A stretch of DNA of 64,000 nt from Intrasporangiaceae bacterium URHB0013 (GCA_000620545.1 JIBA01000015.1:62001-126000), one strand, 5' to 3'; counted from the first letter of the stretch, positions 17,926 through 27,786 are shown. Notes: generated from the letters alone by a model not told the origin. A program made the numbers and translations.

Positions 17926-19050
17926 TCAGAGCCGGGCGCAGGCTGCGGCGACTCGCTCGTCGGTCGCAGTGAGGGCGATGCGCACGTGCTGGGCGCCGGC
18001 CGCGCCGTAGAACGAGCCGGGCGCGACGAGGATGCCCCGGTCGGCGAGTCCTGCCACCGTCGTCCAGCAGTCCTCTTCGCGCGTGGCCCACAGATAGAGC
18101 CCCGCCTCGGAGTGGTCGACGCGCAGACCCGCGCGGGTGACCGCGGCCAGCAGCAGCTCGCGCCTGCGGGCGTATGCCGCACGCTGCGTCTGCACGTGGG
18201 TGTCGTCGCGCAGGGCGACGGCCATCGCATGCTGGACCGGTGCAGGCATGATCATGCCGGCATGCTTGCGCACCTCGAGGATGGTGGAGACGAGGGCCGG
18301 GTCACCGGCGACGAAGGCGGCGCGGTAGCCGGCGAGGTTGGACTGCTTGGAGAGCGAGTAGACGGCCAGGAGGCCCTCGTGGGAGCCGCCGCAGACGTCG
18401 GGGTCGAGGATGCTGGGCGTCGACGCGCCGCCGCGCCCCTCCCGCCAGTCGAGCTCCGCGTAGCACTCGTCGCTGGCGACGACGACGCCGTGCTGGCGTG
18501 CCCAGGCGACGACCTTGCGCAGGTGCGGAACCCCCAGCACCTGGCCGCTGGGGTTGCCGGGACTGTTGAGCCACAGGAGCCTCGGCGTCGTGGCGGCTGT
18601 CAGCGGACCCAAGCTCGTCAGCGACTGTGCCACGACGCTGCTCGCGCCGGCGATGCGCACGCCGATGTCGTAGGTCGGGTACGCGACGGCCGGGATGCCG
18701 ACGACGTCACCGGCGCGCAGGCCGAGGAGCGTGGGCAGCCAGGCGACGAGCTCCTTGCTGCCGATGGTCGGCAGGACCGCGTCCGCGCTCAGCCCCGTCA
18801 CGCCTCGACGGCGTTCGAACCACTCGCAGATCGCGCCCCGCAGGTCGGCGGTACCGACGGTCAGCGGGTAGCCCGGGGCATCGGCCGCCTCCGCGAGCGC
18901 CCGCCGCACGACCTCGGGCGTCGGGTCGACCGGAGTGCCGACCGACAGGTCGACGATGCCCTCCGGATGCGCGACCGCTCGCGCCTTGTAGGGCGCGAGC
19001 GAGTCCCAGGGGAAGTCCGGAAGGTCGAGCCCTCGGACGGGCACGGTCAC
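17926..19050 (-). CDS. dapC: Succinyldiaminopimelate aminotransferase (PLP class I/II)
   Basis: A 374-residue fold-type I aminotransferase. Landmarks: GYPLTVGTADLRGAICEWFE, LNSPGNPSGQVL, ASDECYAELDW, and the PLP lysine in SLSKQSNLAGYR (near 235). The ferredoxin-aminotransferase pair is conserved in actinobacteria (M. tuberculosis fdxC-Rv1178) and is commonly assigned as DapC of the succinylase pathway, which agrees with dapD/dapE 4 kb away. The GTG start at 19050 overlaps the ferredoxin stop (GTGA), so it is translationally coupled. The exact substrate is inferred from context. Confidence 0.9.
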   Translation of the reverse strand: MTVPVRGLDLPDFPWDSLAPYKARAVAHPEGIVDLSVGTPVDPTPEVVRRALAEAADAPGYPLTVGTADLRGAICEWFERRRGVTGLSADAVLPTIGSKELVAWLPTLLGLRAGDVVGIPAVAYPTYDIGVRIAGASSVVAQSLTSLGPLTAATTPRLLWLNSPGNPSGQVLGVPHLRKVVAWARQHGVVVASDECYAELDWREGRGGASTPSILDPDVCGGSHEGLLAVYSLSKQSNLAGYRAAFVAGDPALVSTILEVRKHAGMIMPAPVQHAMAVALRDDTHVQTQRAAYARRRELLLAAVTRAGLRVDHSEAGLYLWATREEDCWTTVAGLADRGILVAPGSFYGAAGAQHVRIALTATDERVAAACARL

Positions 19051-19373
19051 TCGTCGTGTTCCTGCGGGGGCAGCGCCTCGATGAGGGGGTGGTCCTTGTC
19101 GATGACGCCGAGCTTGGCGGCGCCGCCGGGGCTGCCGAGGTCGTTGAAGAACTCGACGTTGGCGTTGTAGTAGTCGGCCCACTGCTCGGGGACGTCGTCC
19201 TCGTAGTAGATCGCCTCGACGGGGCACACGGGCTCACAGGCTCCACAGTCGACGCACTCGTCAGGGTGGATGTAGAGCGACCGCTTGCCCTCGTAGATGC
19301 AGTCGACCGGACACTCCTCGATGCAGGCTCTGTCCTTGAGATCGACGCAAGGCTGGGCGATGACATAGGTCAT
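19047..19373 (-). CDS. fdxA: 7Fe ferredoxin (3Fe-4S / 4Fe-4S)
   Basis: A 108-residue low-potential electron carrier in the cytosol. The cysteine set is C9, C17, C21, C25 and C40, C43, C46, C50 (AQPCVDLKDRACIEECPVDC, then CVDCGACEPVC). This matches seven-iron ferredoxins of the FdxA/FdxC type with a C-terminal extension. ATG 19373 has a strong AGGAGGT 10 nt upstream. The stop overlaps the dapC start. It is divergent from the GNAT gene with 64 bp between. Its redox partner is not evident from the neighbourhood. Confidence 0.95.
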   Translation of the reverse strand: MTYVIAQPCVDLKDRACIEECPVDCIYEGKRSLYIHPDECVDCGACEPVCPVEAIYYEDDVPEQWADYYNANVEFFNDLGSPGGAAKLGVIDKDHPLIEALPPQEHDE

Positions 19374-19424
19374 GGGGAGCGGACCTCCTGCTGTGGAGCG
19401 TTCGGGAGCGGATGCTGCACCGCC

Positions 19425-19430
19425 TAGTAT
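19425..19430 (+). promoter_or_regulatory. -10 hexamer of a leaderless promoter (GNAT gene)
   Basis: TAGTAT ends 7 nt before ATG 19438. It overlaps a GTATGCCG octamer (19427-19434). Confidence 0.5.
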
Positions 19431-19437
19431 GCCGGAC

Positions 19438-20559
19438 ATGAACGGCGAGCCCACGCACGGCCCCACGGATGAGACCGGCCCGGAGACGACGTCCTCGGAC
19501 CGCACCGCGAAGGGCTCGGAGCCGACTCCGCCCTCCCCCACCGACACCACGGGACACCGCCTCACCGCGGGTCTGACCATCGGCAGCAGGGTGGTCGTGC
19601 GCTACCGGCTCGCCGAGGGGGCGGAGGCGGCCGCCACCGACTTCCTCGGCGAGCTCGTCGCCCGCAACGAGGACTTCCTCATCGTCGACACCAGGACCGA
19701 GCGGGTGAAGCTGATCCGGGCCGACGTCATCGCCGCCAAGGACGTGCCGCCACCCGCGAGCCGTCCGGGGCGCGCGCACGAACGTGTCTCGGCCGACGAC
19801 CTCGAGAAGGTCATGGCGAAGGGCTGGCAGGCGACCGACCGGGGCGGTGTCGGTGACTGGGTGCTGCGCTCCTCCGACGGCTTCACCGGTCGCGCCAACT
19901 CCGTCCTCGTCGTGGGCGACCCCAGCCTGCCGCTCGACAAGGCCATCGACTTCGCGGAGAAGTGGTACGCCGAGCGCGACCGTCCCCCGATCTTCCAGGT
20001 GCACGGCGAGCGCGGTTTCGCCGCCGAGGCGATCCCTGCCGCCGCAGCACTGCTCGAGCGCGGCTACGCCGTGGGCGGCGGTCGCGACGACTGGGAGCGC
20101 GTGCTCGTCATGACGGGTCTGTCCGCCGCCGTGCCGCCGCTCACCGAGGAGTCGGTCCCGGTCACCGCCGACGCGGAGCTCCAGCTCGAATGGCTGATGA
20201 GCTACGCCGAGCAGCGCACGATCGTCCCGGGCGCCACCGAGGCGGTCCTCACGGGTAGCGACGGCCAGCTCTTCCTCTCGGTGAGCGACCCGGAGACCAA
20301 GCGCATCATCGCCTTGGCGCGCATGGCGATCCACCCGGGCTGGGCCGGCATCTTCGGTCTCTGGGTGCACCCGGAGCACCGCCGACAGGGTCTGGGCACG
20401 ACGATCGTGTCGGCCGTCGCGATGGTGGCCCGCGAGAACAACATGCCGGCGATCTACGTGCAGGTCTCGGCCGACAACGCCGACGGTGTCGCGTTCTGGG
20501 AAGGTCTCGGCTTCGGCGTGCACCACGAGTACACCTACCTGGCGCGTCCGACCTCCTGA
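19438..20559 (+). CDS. GNAT family N-acetyltransferase with N-terminal accessory domain
   Basis: A 373-residue protein. Residues 1-35 are low-complexity. Residues 40-105 form a small beta-rich domain (GSRVVVRYRLAEGAEAAATD and FLIVDTRTERVKLIRADVI) typical of a fused actinobacterial family. The C-terminal half is an acetyl-CoA-dependent GNAT domain with the motif A loop WVHPEHRRQGLGTTIV and the later ADNADGVAFWEGLGFGVHHE. The acceptor is unknown. ATG 19438 is chosen because a TAGTAT element lies 7 nt upstream. Convergent with the VanW gene; a 12-bp-stem terminator separates them. Confidence 0.9.
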   Translation: MNGEPTHGPTDETGPETTSSDRTAKGSEPTPPSPTDTTGHRLTAGLTIGSRVVVRYRLAEGAEAAATDFLGELVARNEDFLIVDTRTERVKLIRADVIAAKDVPPPASRPGRAHERVSADDLEKVMAKGWQATDRGGVGDWVLRSSDGFTGRANSVLVVGDPSLPLDKAIDFAEKWYAERDRPPIFQVHGERGFAAEAIPAAAALLERGYAVGGGRDDWERVLVMTGLSAAVPPLTEESVPVTADAELQLEWLMSYAEQRTIVPGATEAVLTGSDGQLFLSVSDPETKRIIALARMAIHPGWAGIFGLWVHPEHRRQGLGTTIVSAVAMVARENNMPAIYVQVSADNADGVAFWEGLGFGVHHEYTYLARPTS

Positions 20560-20579
20560 GGCACGCCCTGCAGCCGCGC

Positions 20580-20625
20580 ACGCCTCGGCGGCCAGGATTG
20601 GGAGCACGGCTGTCCGCCGAGGCGT
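20580..20625. terminator. Terminator between convergent GNAT and VanW genes
   Basis: ACGCCTCGGCGG and CCGCCGAGGCGT form a perfect 12-bp stem with a 22-nt loop. The right arm touches the VanW stop codon. Confidence 0.7.
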
Positions 20626-22352
20626 CACGGTGGTGTCGCGGCGGGGTTCGTGCAGATGATGCGGTCCTCCGGCACGTAGTGGGTGCTGACCGGTTCGCTC
20701 CTGAGCAGCACATCCGACCCGGGGCGGTACCACTGTCGGGTCACCGCCACGTCGAACCCCGGATTGGCCTGCTGCGGGTAGCACTTCAGGTTGTCGGTGC
20801 GAATCGTCTTGGGTGGCACGACGTCTCGCCGCGGCCCCTTGACCGATCTGATGTCCCACGTCTTCGTGCTCCACACCCGCCCGTGGACGTTGCCGCCCTC
20901 GACCCAGGTCTGCAGGAGCAGACCGTAGGGGGTGTCGTTCTTCCACTTGTTGTCGATGGTCGGCCAGTAGACGGTGGCCTCGCGGCCCTCCGGGTAGCGC
21001 GGGATGAAGAAGGCGTGGGGGCTGAACTCGAGAAAGTCGACCCCGGCGAAGTACGCCATGTTGTAGACGACGGTCGAGACCTGGCTGATGCCGCCACCGG
21101 TGCCGCGCGTGAGCCGACCGTCGATGATGACGGTGCCGTCGGCATACCCCTTGTCCTCGGTGCGCTCGCCGAGGATCGCGTTGAGGCTGAAGGTGCCGCC
21201 GGGCGGGACGTAGGTGCCGTTGATGCGCTTCGCCGCGACGACGAGGTTGTTCGTGCGCGTCGTGTCGTTCGTCGGGAACGGCGAGCGGAAGTCGACGACG
21301 AGGCTCGTGACGCCTGCCTTCTGGGCGTCCTCGGTGGTGAACGGCGGGCGGGCGACAGCCGGTCGCACGTCCACGGTGCGGTCGGTCCCCGAGATCGCGG
21401 CGACGACCCGCTTGGCCACCGCGTCCTCGTCGACGGTCAGCCCGTCGACCGAGGGCACGAGGCGCGGCTTGCCGTTGTTGGGCTCGAACACCCACCGTGC
21501 GCTGCTGGCCGCCCGCGTCGTCACGGTGACCTTGCCTGCGACGAGCCTGGCGAGTCCGGGTTCGTCGAACCTCGGCGTCAGACCGCCCGACCCGTCGGGC
21601 ACCACCGAGACCATAGGGGCGTACTCGGCCGGGGCGAGCAGCACGCGCGTCGAGCCCGAGACGAGCGTGAGCGGCCGTGACATCGCCGTGCTGCCGAACA
21701 GCGAGCCGACCTGCTGGACCACCTCCGCACTCACCGTGGGGGGCGTCTCGCGGACCACTGCGGTGGCCTGGGTCGAGTCGGGGAAGGCCCTGCGGAGCGC
21801 GAACTTCGTCGCAGCCACGTCGAGCGTGCGTCCCGGCACCGGCATGTCCACCGCGACGGATCCTCCGGGGAACGTCACCTGTCCCTCCACGGGAGCGACG
21901 GCCACGTCGGGCGCAAGCCGGTCGAGGTAGGCGGTGAGCACCTCGTCGTCCGCGCTCGTCAGCAACGGCGCCCGGACCGAGCCCGCGAGCCTGCCCCACA
22001 CGACTCTCGGGTCGAGGGTGAAGCCCGTGAGCCCCTCCATCGAGCGGTCGGGCTCGACGGTGAGGCCGGCGTCGCGCGGCACGACCTGCACCGCCTCCTC
22101 ACGACCGGGAACGTGCAGGGCGATGGGTGTCGTGAGCAGCGATCGCGAGCCCCTGGCGATGGCCTCCCGCGCGGACTCGGGCGTCATCCCCCCGATCGGG
22201 ATGCCGCCGAGCGACACCGTGGCGGGGACGTGCTGCGAGGACCACACGCACAGTCCCGCATAGCCGCCACCCAGGACGACCACGGCCACGAGCAGGCGCA
22301 GCACGGTCGAGCGCCGTTCTCGGCGCGTGTCGTCGAACCAGTCGTCGGGCAT
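20625..22352 (-). CDS. VanW family cell-wall protein with peptidoglycan-binding repeats
   Basis: A 575-residue, probably membrane-anchored extracellular protein. One N-terminal helix (VLRLLVAVVVLGGGYAGLCV) is followed by two copies of a PG_binding_4-like domain (about 50-330; each holds the GGMTPESAREAI or PGRTLDVAATKFAL type of element). The VanW domain (about 390-520) begins NNLVVAAKRINGTYVPPGGT and contains GTGGGISQVSTVVYN and YFAGVDFLEFSPHAFFIPRY. The family is found in cell-wall contexts; despite the name it does not by itself mean vancomycin resistance. ATG 22352 has GGAG upstream; an in-frame GTG 100 bp earlier is possible. Confidence 0.9.
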   Translation of the reverse strand: MPDDWFDDTRRERRSTVLRLLVAVVVLGGGYAGLCVWSSQHVPATVSLGGIPIGGMTPESAREAIARGSRSLLTTPIALHVPGREEAVQVVPRDAGLTVEPDRSMEGLTGFTLDPRVVWGRLAGSVRAPLLTSADDEVLTAYLDRLAPDVAVAPVEGQVTFPGGSVAVDMPVPGRTLDVAATKFALRRAFPDSTQATAVVRETPPTVSAEVVQQVGSLFGSTAMSRPLTLVSGSTRVLLAPAEYAPMVSVVPDGSGGLTPRFDEPGLARLVAGKVTVTTRAASSARWVFEPNNGKPRLVPSVDGLTVDEDAVAKRVVAAISGTDRTVDVRPAVARPPFTTEDAQKAGVTSLVVDFRSPFPTNDTTRTNNLVVAAKRINGTYVPPGGTFSLNAILGERTEDKGYADGTVIIDGRLTRGTGGGISQVSTVVYNMAYFAGVDFLEFSPHAFFIPRYPEGREATVYWPTIDNKWKNDTPYGLLLQTWVEGGNVHGRVWSTKTWDIRSVKGPRRDVVPPKTIRTDNLKCYPQQANPGFDVAVTRQWYRPGSDVLLRSEPVSTHYVPEDRIICTNPAATPP

Positions 22353-22522
22353 GGGCTCTCCGGGCCGGGGGACATCGATTGGCACGAAGGTAGCCCCCAC
22401 TGTCAGCGATGTCGGCCAGGCCTCGCCGGGTGTCGGGTCCGTGACGCGATCGTTGCCGGGGCGTACGAGCAGCGTCCGATGAGTGAAACCCACGAACCGC
22501 TGCGTGCGGCCGGTCCCGGCGA

Positions 22523-23455
22523 TCAGGCGAGCAGGCCCGCCCCGCCGGCCTCGACGGCCGCGCCGACCGTCTCCCACGTCAGCGGGTCGACGCGGCGGAA
22601 AGCCTCCCGGGACGTCGTGCGCACGGCGACGAGGTTGGACAGCGCGTGCACGTCCTCGCTCGCGACGATGACCTGCGTCGCGTGCTCGCGGAGCGCATCG
22701 TTCTGGACCGCGCGCGCGGCCTCGTCGACGACGGTGTGGGTCACGAGGTCGTCGTCGACGACGGACGGCGGCAACGGGTCATCGGGGCCGGGGACGACGA
22801 GCCGCGGCGGCAGCGGCGCACCCGTCCCGAGCTCCTGGTGACGCCACCACGCACCGGTGTCGAGCAGCGCCGGGTCGGCGTCGGCAAGCCAGGCGCGGTC
22901 CTCGCGGGCCCACTCGACGGGCGTGAGGATCTCGTAGACGCGCCGAGGCCGATCGGTCGCCTCGAGCAGCTCGAGGGCGCGGCGCGTCACGCGGTGGGTC
23001 TGGATGTGGTCCGGGTGCCCGTAGCCACCGTGCTCGTCGTAGGTCACGACGACGTCGGCCCGCAGGTCGCGCACGAGGTCGGCGACGAGAGCACCGGCCA
23101 CGTCGAGCTCTGCTGCCGCGAACGCCTCGGCGCGACCGGCGGCGGGCGAGCCCACCATGCCGGAGTCCCGGTAGCGCGAGAGCCGGCCGGACGCCTCGTC
23201 GGCACCGAGCACGTGCCGCACGGCCCCGATGCGGTCGAGTGCGCGCGTCAGCTCCCCGTGACGGTGCGGCCCGAGCCGGTCGTCCGGGTCGCCCTCGAGG
23301 TGGGCCAGCCCCGGCGGGATGACCTCGCCCTCCTCGCCGAGCGTGCAGGTGAGCACGTGCACGTCGTCGCCGCGCGCGACGTGGTGCGCCATGGTGACCC
23401 CACACGTCAGGGTCTCGTCGTCGGGGTGGGCGTGGACGAAGAGCAGTCGGGGCAC
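22523..23455 (-). CDS. mshB: GlcNAc-Ins deacetylase of mycothiol synthesis
   Basis: MshB removes the acetyl group from GlcNAc-inositol, the second stage of mycothiol synthesis, in the cytosol. The 310-residue LmbE/PIG-L fold protein has the zinc ligands in VHAHPDDETL (His, Asp) near residues 8-17 and the second His in GGYGHPDHIQTH. Its length and terminal segment match MshB rather than Mca, the mycothiol-conjugate amidase. It follows the lpqW-like gene by 16 bp, the order also seen in mycobacteria (Rv1166-Rv1170 region). It shows that the organism makes mycothiol. Confidence 0.94.
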   Translation of the reverse strand: MPRLLFVHAHPDDETLTCGVTMAHHVARGDDVHVLTCTLGEEGEVIPPGLAHLEGDPDDRLGPHRHGELTRALDRIGAVRHVLGADEASGRLSRYRDSGMVGSPAAGRAEAFAAAELDVAGALVADLVRDLRADVVVTYDEHGGYGHPDHIQTHRVTRRALELLEATDRPRRVYEILTPVEWAREDRAWLADADPALLDTGAWWRHQELGTGAPLPPRLVVPGPDDPLPPSVVDDDLVTHTVVDEAARAVQNDALREHATQVIVASEDVHALSNLVAVRTTSREAFRRVDPLTWETVGAAVEAGGAGLLA

Positions 23456-23471
23456 GGGGTCCTCTCGGGCG

Positions 23472-25232
23472 TCAGCGCACGGACACGGTGGCGAGGTCGA
23501 CGATGCCGCCGACGCTGTGGTCCTCGTAGGCCTTGACGCCGGCGCCGTGCAGGTGGAGCGCCTTCGTCGCGGAGAGCGCGATGTAGCCGCCCTCGTCGCG
23601 GATGAGCTCGTCGGCCTGCTCCCACACCCTCGCCCGTGCCGTGGGATCGGCGGTCGCGTCGGCCTTGTCGATGAGCGCGTTCACGGCGTCGCTGCTGAAG
23701 TAGCCGACGTCCTGGCCCGGGCCGGACGAGTCGATGTTGATGCGCGGGTCGAACAGGGCAGGCAGCACTCCTCCGGCCGACGGCCAGTCGGGCGTCCACA
23801 CCCCGCGGAACACGTCGTAGGAGCCGACCGACGTCGGCTTCTCGATCGTCTCGTAGTACTCCTCGGGTGGGACGCCCGTGAGCTCGACCTCGAAGCCCGC
23901 GCGCTCCCACCCCGCCGCCAGGGCGGCATACGCCTTGTCGCCGAGCACGGAACGGGCGTAGACGACCCGCAGGGGAACCGGGAGCGTGACGCCCGCCTGC
24001 TGGAGCACCTTGCGGGCCTGCTCGGGGTCGCCCGCGACACCGGCGCCTCGTGGTGGCGTCACGGACTCCGGGTCGACCGCCGGTGAGAGGACCGACCACG
24101 TGGGGGTGCCTGCGCCCTCGCCCCCGGTCGCGGTGACGTACGTGGCCCGGTTCGTCGACAGGGCCAGCGCCTTGCGCACCGCCGGGTCGGACATGACCTT
24201 GCTGCGCATGTTGAGGGCGAGGTAGTCGACGTTGCCGGTGTAGGGGAAGGTGAGGCGTGTCTGCAGCGCCGTGCCCGCCTGGTGGCGCAGGGTCGGGCTC
24301 GCCTGGACCCACGAGACGGCATACGTGTCGTCGTCCTGCTGGTTGAGCAGCCGCTGGATGACGGTCGAGTCCCCCAGTCCCGAGGTCACGCGGACCTCGT
24401 CGGGCAAGGCCTGCCGGATCGGGTCCGTGCGCGGGTCCCAGTGCTCGTTGCGCACGAAGGTGCCGCCCTTGCCGACGACCCAGGGTTTGTCGAGGCGGTA
24501 CGGCCCGCTCGACATGACGGCATACGACGCCTTGTCGCTGGCCGTGTCGGCGGACACCTTGCGCGGTGCGAACTCGGGCAGCGCCACGATGTGCGCGAAG
24601 TCGGGCTCGGCGTCGCGCAGCCGGAAGGTGACGGTGCGGCCCTGGCACGAGACGGCCCGGTCGAAGTCGGCCTGGTGGGCCGAGTCCGACGGTCCGGCGT
24701 AGACCGGCTTCTCGAGGCCCTCGGGCGTCACCTTCGTCGGCATGGCGAGCAGGTAGCTCGCGTAGTTCGTGCCGCCGACGTGGGTCCGACGGTCGAAGGT
24801 GCGCGCCACGCCGTGGCGCACGTCGTCGCACGTGATCGGCGAGCCGTCCTGCCAGGTCAGCCCTTCCCGCAGCGTGAAGGACCACGTGCGCCCGCCGTCG
24901 CCCGACCGGCCGGTGTCGGTGGCGAGGTCGGCCTGGACATCGCGCTGGTGCTCACCGGTGCCGTATGCCGTGAGGCCGCGCGCGAACGTGCGCTGGGCGA
25001 AGAACGCCTCGGGCCCGACGTACATCAGCTGGGGGTCCCACGTCGCGATCGTGCCCGAGACGAGCACCTGCAGCGTGCCACCCGGCTGGGGCTGCCCCGC
25101 CGACGCCGACGGGGCCGCCCCGAACGCCCCCTCGGTGCTCACAGGCTCACTCGAGCCCGTGCACGCCGCGGAGCCCGCTGCCAGGACGGCAGCGCCGACC
25201 GCGGCGGCCAGTGACCGCCTCAGCCCACGCAT
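23472..25232 (-). CDS. LpqW-like ABC-type solute-binding lipoprotein
   Basis: A 586-residue lipoprotein of the SBP_bac_5 (peptide/nickel) family. The signal peptide ends in a lipobox (LAAGSAAC, Cys near 28), then a Ser-rich linker. Family segments include GTLQVLVSGTIATWDPQLMY, FTLREGLTWQDGSPITCDDV, SSGPYRLDKPWVVG and DYLALNMRSKVMSDPAVRKA. There are no permease or ATPase genes next to it. Position between typA and mshB matches M. tuberculosis LpqW (Rv1166), which influences mannoglycolipid synthesis rather than acting as a plain importer subunit. ATG 25232 gives a proper signal peptide; longer upstream reading does not. Confidence 0.88.
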   Translation of the reverse strand: MRGLRRSLAAAVGAAVLAAGSAACTGSSEPVSTEGAFGAAPSASAGQPQPGGTLQVLVSGTIATWDPQLMYVGPEAFFAQRTFARGLTAYGTGEHQRDVQADLATDTGRSGDGGRTWSFTLREGLTWQDGSPITCDDVRHGVARTFDRRTHVGGTNYASYLLAMPTKVTPEGLEKPVYAGPSDSAHQADFDRAVSCQGRTVTFRLRDAEPDFAHIVALPEFAPRKVSADTASDKASYAVMSSGPYRLDKPWVVGKGGTFVRNEHWDPRTDPIRQALPDEVRVTSGLGDSTVIQRLLNQQDDDTYAVSWVQASPTLRHQAGTALQTRLTFPYTGNVDYLALNMRSKVMSDPAVRKALALSTNRATYVTATGGEGAGTPTWSVLSPAVDPESVTPPRGAGVAGDPEQARKVLQQAGVTLPVPLRVVYARSVLGDKAYAALAAGWERAGFEVELTGVPPEEYYETIEKPTSVGSYDVFRGVWTPDWPSAGGVLPALFDPRINIDSSGPGQDVGYFSSDAVNALIDKADATADPTARARVWEQADELIRDEGGYIALSATKALHLHGAGVKAYEDHSVGGIVDLATVSVR

Positions 25233-25260
25233 CCCGCGCCCACCCACAGGCACGGGTCGG

Positions 25261-27159
25261 TCAGCCCTCGGCCTTCGCCGCCGAACGCGCCCGGGACGCG
25301 GTTCGGGCCCGCTCGCCGGCGTCGAGGACAACCTTGCGGATGCGGACCGACTCGGGCGTCACCTCGACGCACTCGTCCTCGCGGCAGAACTCGAGACTCT
25401 GCTCGAGGCTCAGCTTGCGCGGCGGGACGATCTTCTCGAAGTTGTCCGACGAGGAGGCGCGCACGTTGGTGAGCTTCTTCTCCTTGGTGATGTTGACGTC
25501 CATGTCGTCGGCACGGGAGTTCTCGCCGACGATCATCCCTTCGTAGACCTCGGTGGTCGGGTCGACGAAGAGCGTGCCGCGCTCCTGGAGGTTGACCATG
25601 GCGTAGGACGTGACGACGCCCTTGCGGTCGGAGACCAGGGAGCCGCTCGTGCGGGTCGTGATGGCGCCGAACCACGGCTCGTAGTCCTCGAAGACGTGGT
25701 GGGCGATGCCCGTGCCGCGGGTCTCGGTGAGGAACTCGGTGCGGAAGCCGATGAGGCCGCGGCTCGGGACGAGGAACTCCATCCGGATCCAGCCGGTGCC
25801 GTGGTTGGTCATCTGCTCCATGCGGCCCTTGCGGGCGGCCATGATCTGCGTGATCGCGCCGAGGAACTCCTCGGGGGTGTCGATCGTGAGGCGCTCGACG
25901 GGCTCGTGGATCTTGCCGTCGACCTCGCGTGTGACGACCTGGGGCTTGCCCACGGTCAGCTCGTAGCCCTCACGACGCATCTGCTCGACGAGGATGGCGA
26001 GCGCGAGCTCGCCACGGCCCTGGACCTCCCAGGCGTCGGGACGCTCGGTCGTCAGGATGCGCAGCGACACGTTGCCGATGAGCTCCTTGTCGAGGCGGTC
26101 CTTGACCATGCGGGCCGTGACCTTCGAGCCGCGGACCTGACCGACCATCGGGCTCGTGTTGGTGCCGATCGTCATCGAGATGGCGGGCTCGTCGACCGTG
26201 ATGAGCGGCAGCGGCACCGGGTTCTCGGGGTCGGCGAGCGTCTCGCCGATGGTGATCTCGGGGATGCCGGCCACGGCGATGATGTCGCCGGGTCCCGCCT
26301 CCTCGGCGGGCTTGCGCTCGAGGGCCTCGGTCATGAGCAGCTCGGTGATCTTGACGCGCTGCTGCGAACCGTCGTGGCGGCACCACATGACCTGCTGGCC
26401 CTTCTTGATCGTCCCGTTGAAGACACGGAGCAGGGCGAGGCGACCGAGGAAGTTGGAGGCGTCGAGGTTGGTGACGTGCGCCTGGAGCGGGGCCTCGTCG
26501 TCGTAGGTCGGCGCGGGGATCGTCTCGAGGATCGTCTCGAAGAGCGCCTCGAGGTCGTCCCCGTCCGGCAGGCCACCGTTGTCGGGCCGCTCGAGCGAGG
26601 CGCGGCCGGCCTTGGCCGACGCGTAGACGATCGGGAAGTCGATCTGCTCCTCCGTCGCGTCGAGGTCGAGGAAGAGCTCGTACGCCTCGTCGACGACCTC
26701 GGCGATGCGGGAGTCGGGGCGGTCCACCTTGTTGATGCAGAGGATGACGGGCATCTTCGCGGCCAGCGCCTTGCGGAGGACGAAGCGCGTCTGGGGCAGT
26801 GGACCCTCGGACGCGTCGACGAGGAGGACGACACCGTCGACCATCGACAGGCCGCGCTCGACCTCACCACCGAAGTCCGCGTGGCCGGGGGTGTCGATGA
26901 TGTTGATCGTGACGCCGTCGGTGAGGCCGCGGTCGGAGGCCGCCTTGCCCGTGTAGTGCACGGCGGTGTTCTTGGCGAGGATCGTGATGCCCTTCTCGCG
27001 CTCGAGGTCACCGGAGTCCATCGCGCGCTCGTCGACGTGCTGGTGCTCGCCGAATGCGCCGGACTGCCAGAGCATCTTGTCGACGAGGGTGGTCTTGCCG
27101 TGGTCGACGTGGGCGACGATGGCGACGTTGCGGATGTCCGCGCGGGTCTTCATGGGCAT
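25261..27159 (-). CDS. typA: Translational GTPase TypA/BipA
   Basis: A 632-residue ribosome-associated GTPase. The G1 motif is [12 protein letters not shown] (16-27), switch regions lie at [13 protein letters not shown] and [12 protein letters not shown], and G4 is CINKVD. The EF-G-like domains II, III and V follow ([20 protein letters not shown]). The BipA-specific C-terminal domain ends [20 protein letters not shown]. The C-terminus is basic and Ala-rich. It functions in ribosome assembly and stress response. Start ATG 27159 or 27153, both without an obvious Shine-Dalgarno sequence. Followed at 28 bp by the lpqW-like gene. Confidence 0.96.
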   Translation of the reverse strand: MPMKTRADIRNVAIVAHVDHGKTTLVDKMLWQSGAFGEHQHVDERAMDSGDLEREKGITILAKNTAVHYTGKAASDRGLTDGVTINIIDTPGHADFGGEVERGLSMVDGVVLLVDASEGPLPQTRFVLRKALAAKMPVILCINKVDRPDSRIAEVVDEAYELFLDLDATEEQIDFPIVYASAKAGRASLERPDNGGLPDGDDLEALFETILETIPAPTYDDEAPLQAHVTNLDASNFLGRLALLRVFNGTIKKGQQVMWCRHDGSQQRVKITELLMTEALERKPAEEAGPGDIIAVAGIPEITIGETLADPENPVPLPLITVDEPAISMTIGTNTSPMVGQVRGSKVTARMVKDRLDKELIGNVSLRILTTERPDAWEVQGRGELALAILVEQMRREGYELTVGKPQVVTREVDGKIHEPVERLTIDTPEEFLGAITQIMAARKGRMEQMTNHGTGWIRMEFLVPSRGLIGFRTEFLTETRGTGIAHHVFEDYEPWFGAITTRTSGSLVSDRKGVVTSYAMVNLQERGTLFVDPTTEVYEGMIVGENSRADDMDVNITKEKKLTNVRASSSDNFEKIVPPRKLSLEQSLEFCREDECVEVTPESVRIRKVVLDAGERARTASRARSAAKAEG

Positions 27160-27211
27160 GAGGAACAGTCTCTCAGGGTTTCGAGGGTGGTTCGGACCAC
27201 GGCGTCGGGGT

Positions 27212-27244
27212 GCGTGGGTGGCGCGTGGGTGGCGCGTGGGGGTG
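27212..27244. repeat. 11-bp tandem repeat, about three units
   Basis: Units of GCGTGGGTGGC repeat from 27212 in the gap between typA and the Nudix gene. No hairpin or gene is associated. Confidence 0.6.
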
Positions 27245-27271
27245 CCTTGGGGGTGCGGTTCGGCCGGCGGA

Positions 27272-27727
27272 TCAAGTACGGGACGGTCGGCGGAGCATCG
27301 CCTCGAGCCTCTCGACGATGGGAAGGTCTGCCGGCAGCCACCCGACGGCTCCGAGGTCGCCGAGCTCGAGCCAGCGCAGCTCGTCGTGGTCCTCGAGGGG
27401 CTCGGGCGTGCCCCCGATGACCTCGACGAGCCAGACCAGCATCTCGTAGCGGTCCCCGAGGGCCCACGTGGCGCCCGGCCTCGGACCGGGCACGTGCGCG
27501 CCGAGGCGCACGTGGACCCCGAGCTCCTCGAGCAGCTCGCGATGCAGGGCCGAGAGCGGGGACTCGCCCTCGTCGACCTTGCCGCCCGGCAGCTCCCAGC
27601 CTCCGGCGAGCGCCGAGGGCTCGGTACGACGGGCCGCCAGCAGGCGGGTGGGTCGCTCCAGGTCGTCGACGACGGCAGCCCCGACGACGAGGCGTACCGG
27701 GTGCGGGATCGGGTCAGGGCTGCTCAT
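27272..27727 (-). CDS. Nudix (MutT-like) hydrolase
   Basis: A 151-residue Nudix enzyme, probably cleaving an oxidised nucleotide or another nucleoside-diphosphate derivative. The Nudix box matches G-x5-E-x7-RE-U-x-EE-x-G-U exactly (GKVDEGE, then RELLEELGV, about 58-80). Flanking segments [11 protein letters not shown] and [20 protein letters not shown] are typical of MutT/(8-oxo-dGTPase) relatives. ATG 27727 is used. It precedes typA on the same strand, and is divergent from phhB (72 bp between starts). Confidence 0.92.
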   Translation of the reverse strand: MSSPDPIPHPVRLVVGAAVVDDLERPTRLLAARRTEPSALAGGWELPGGKVDEGESPLSALHRELLEELGVHVRLGAHVPGPRPGATWALGDRYEMLVWLVEVIGGTPEPLEDHDELRWLELGDLGAVGWLPADLPIVERLEAMLRRPSRT

Positions 27728-27786
27728 GGCGCCACCGATGGTGTCACAGCGGGAGGTCGTCGACGACCGGGCGAGCACGGGGGGCG

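Noticed and set aside
20625-22352. VanW gene considered as part of a vancomycin-resistance cluster
   Set aside because: No vanH, vanA, vanX, vanR or vanS gene is near. The family is common in actinobacteria outside resistance clusters.
27212-27244. Tandem 11-bp units considered as a CRISPR-like array
   Set aside because: The units touch each other without spacers and are too short. No CRISPR array or cas gene was seen.
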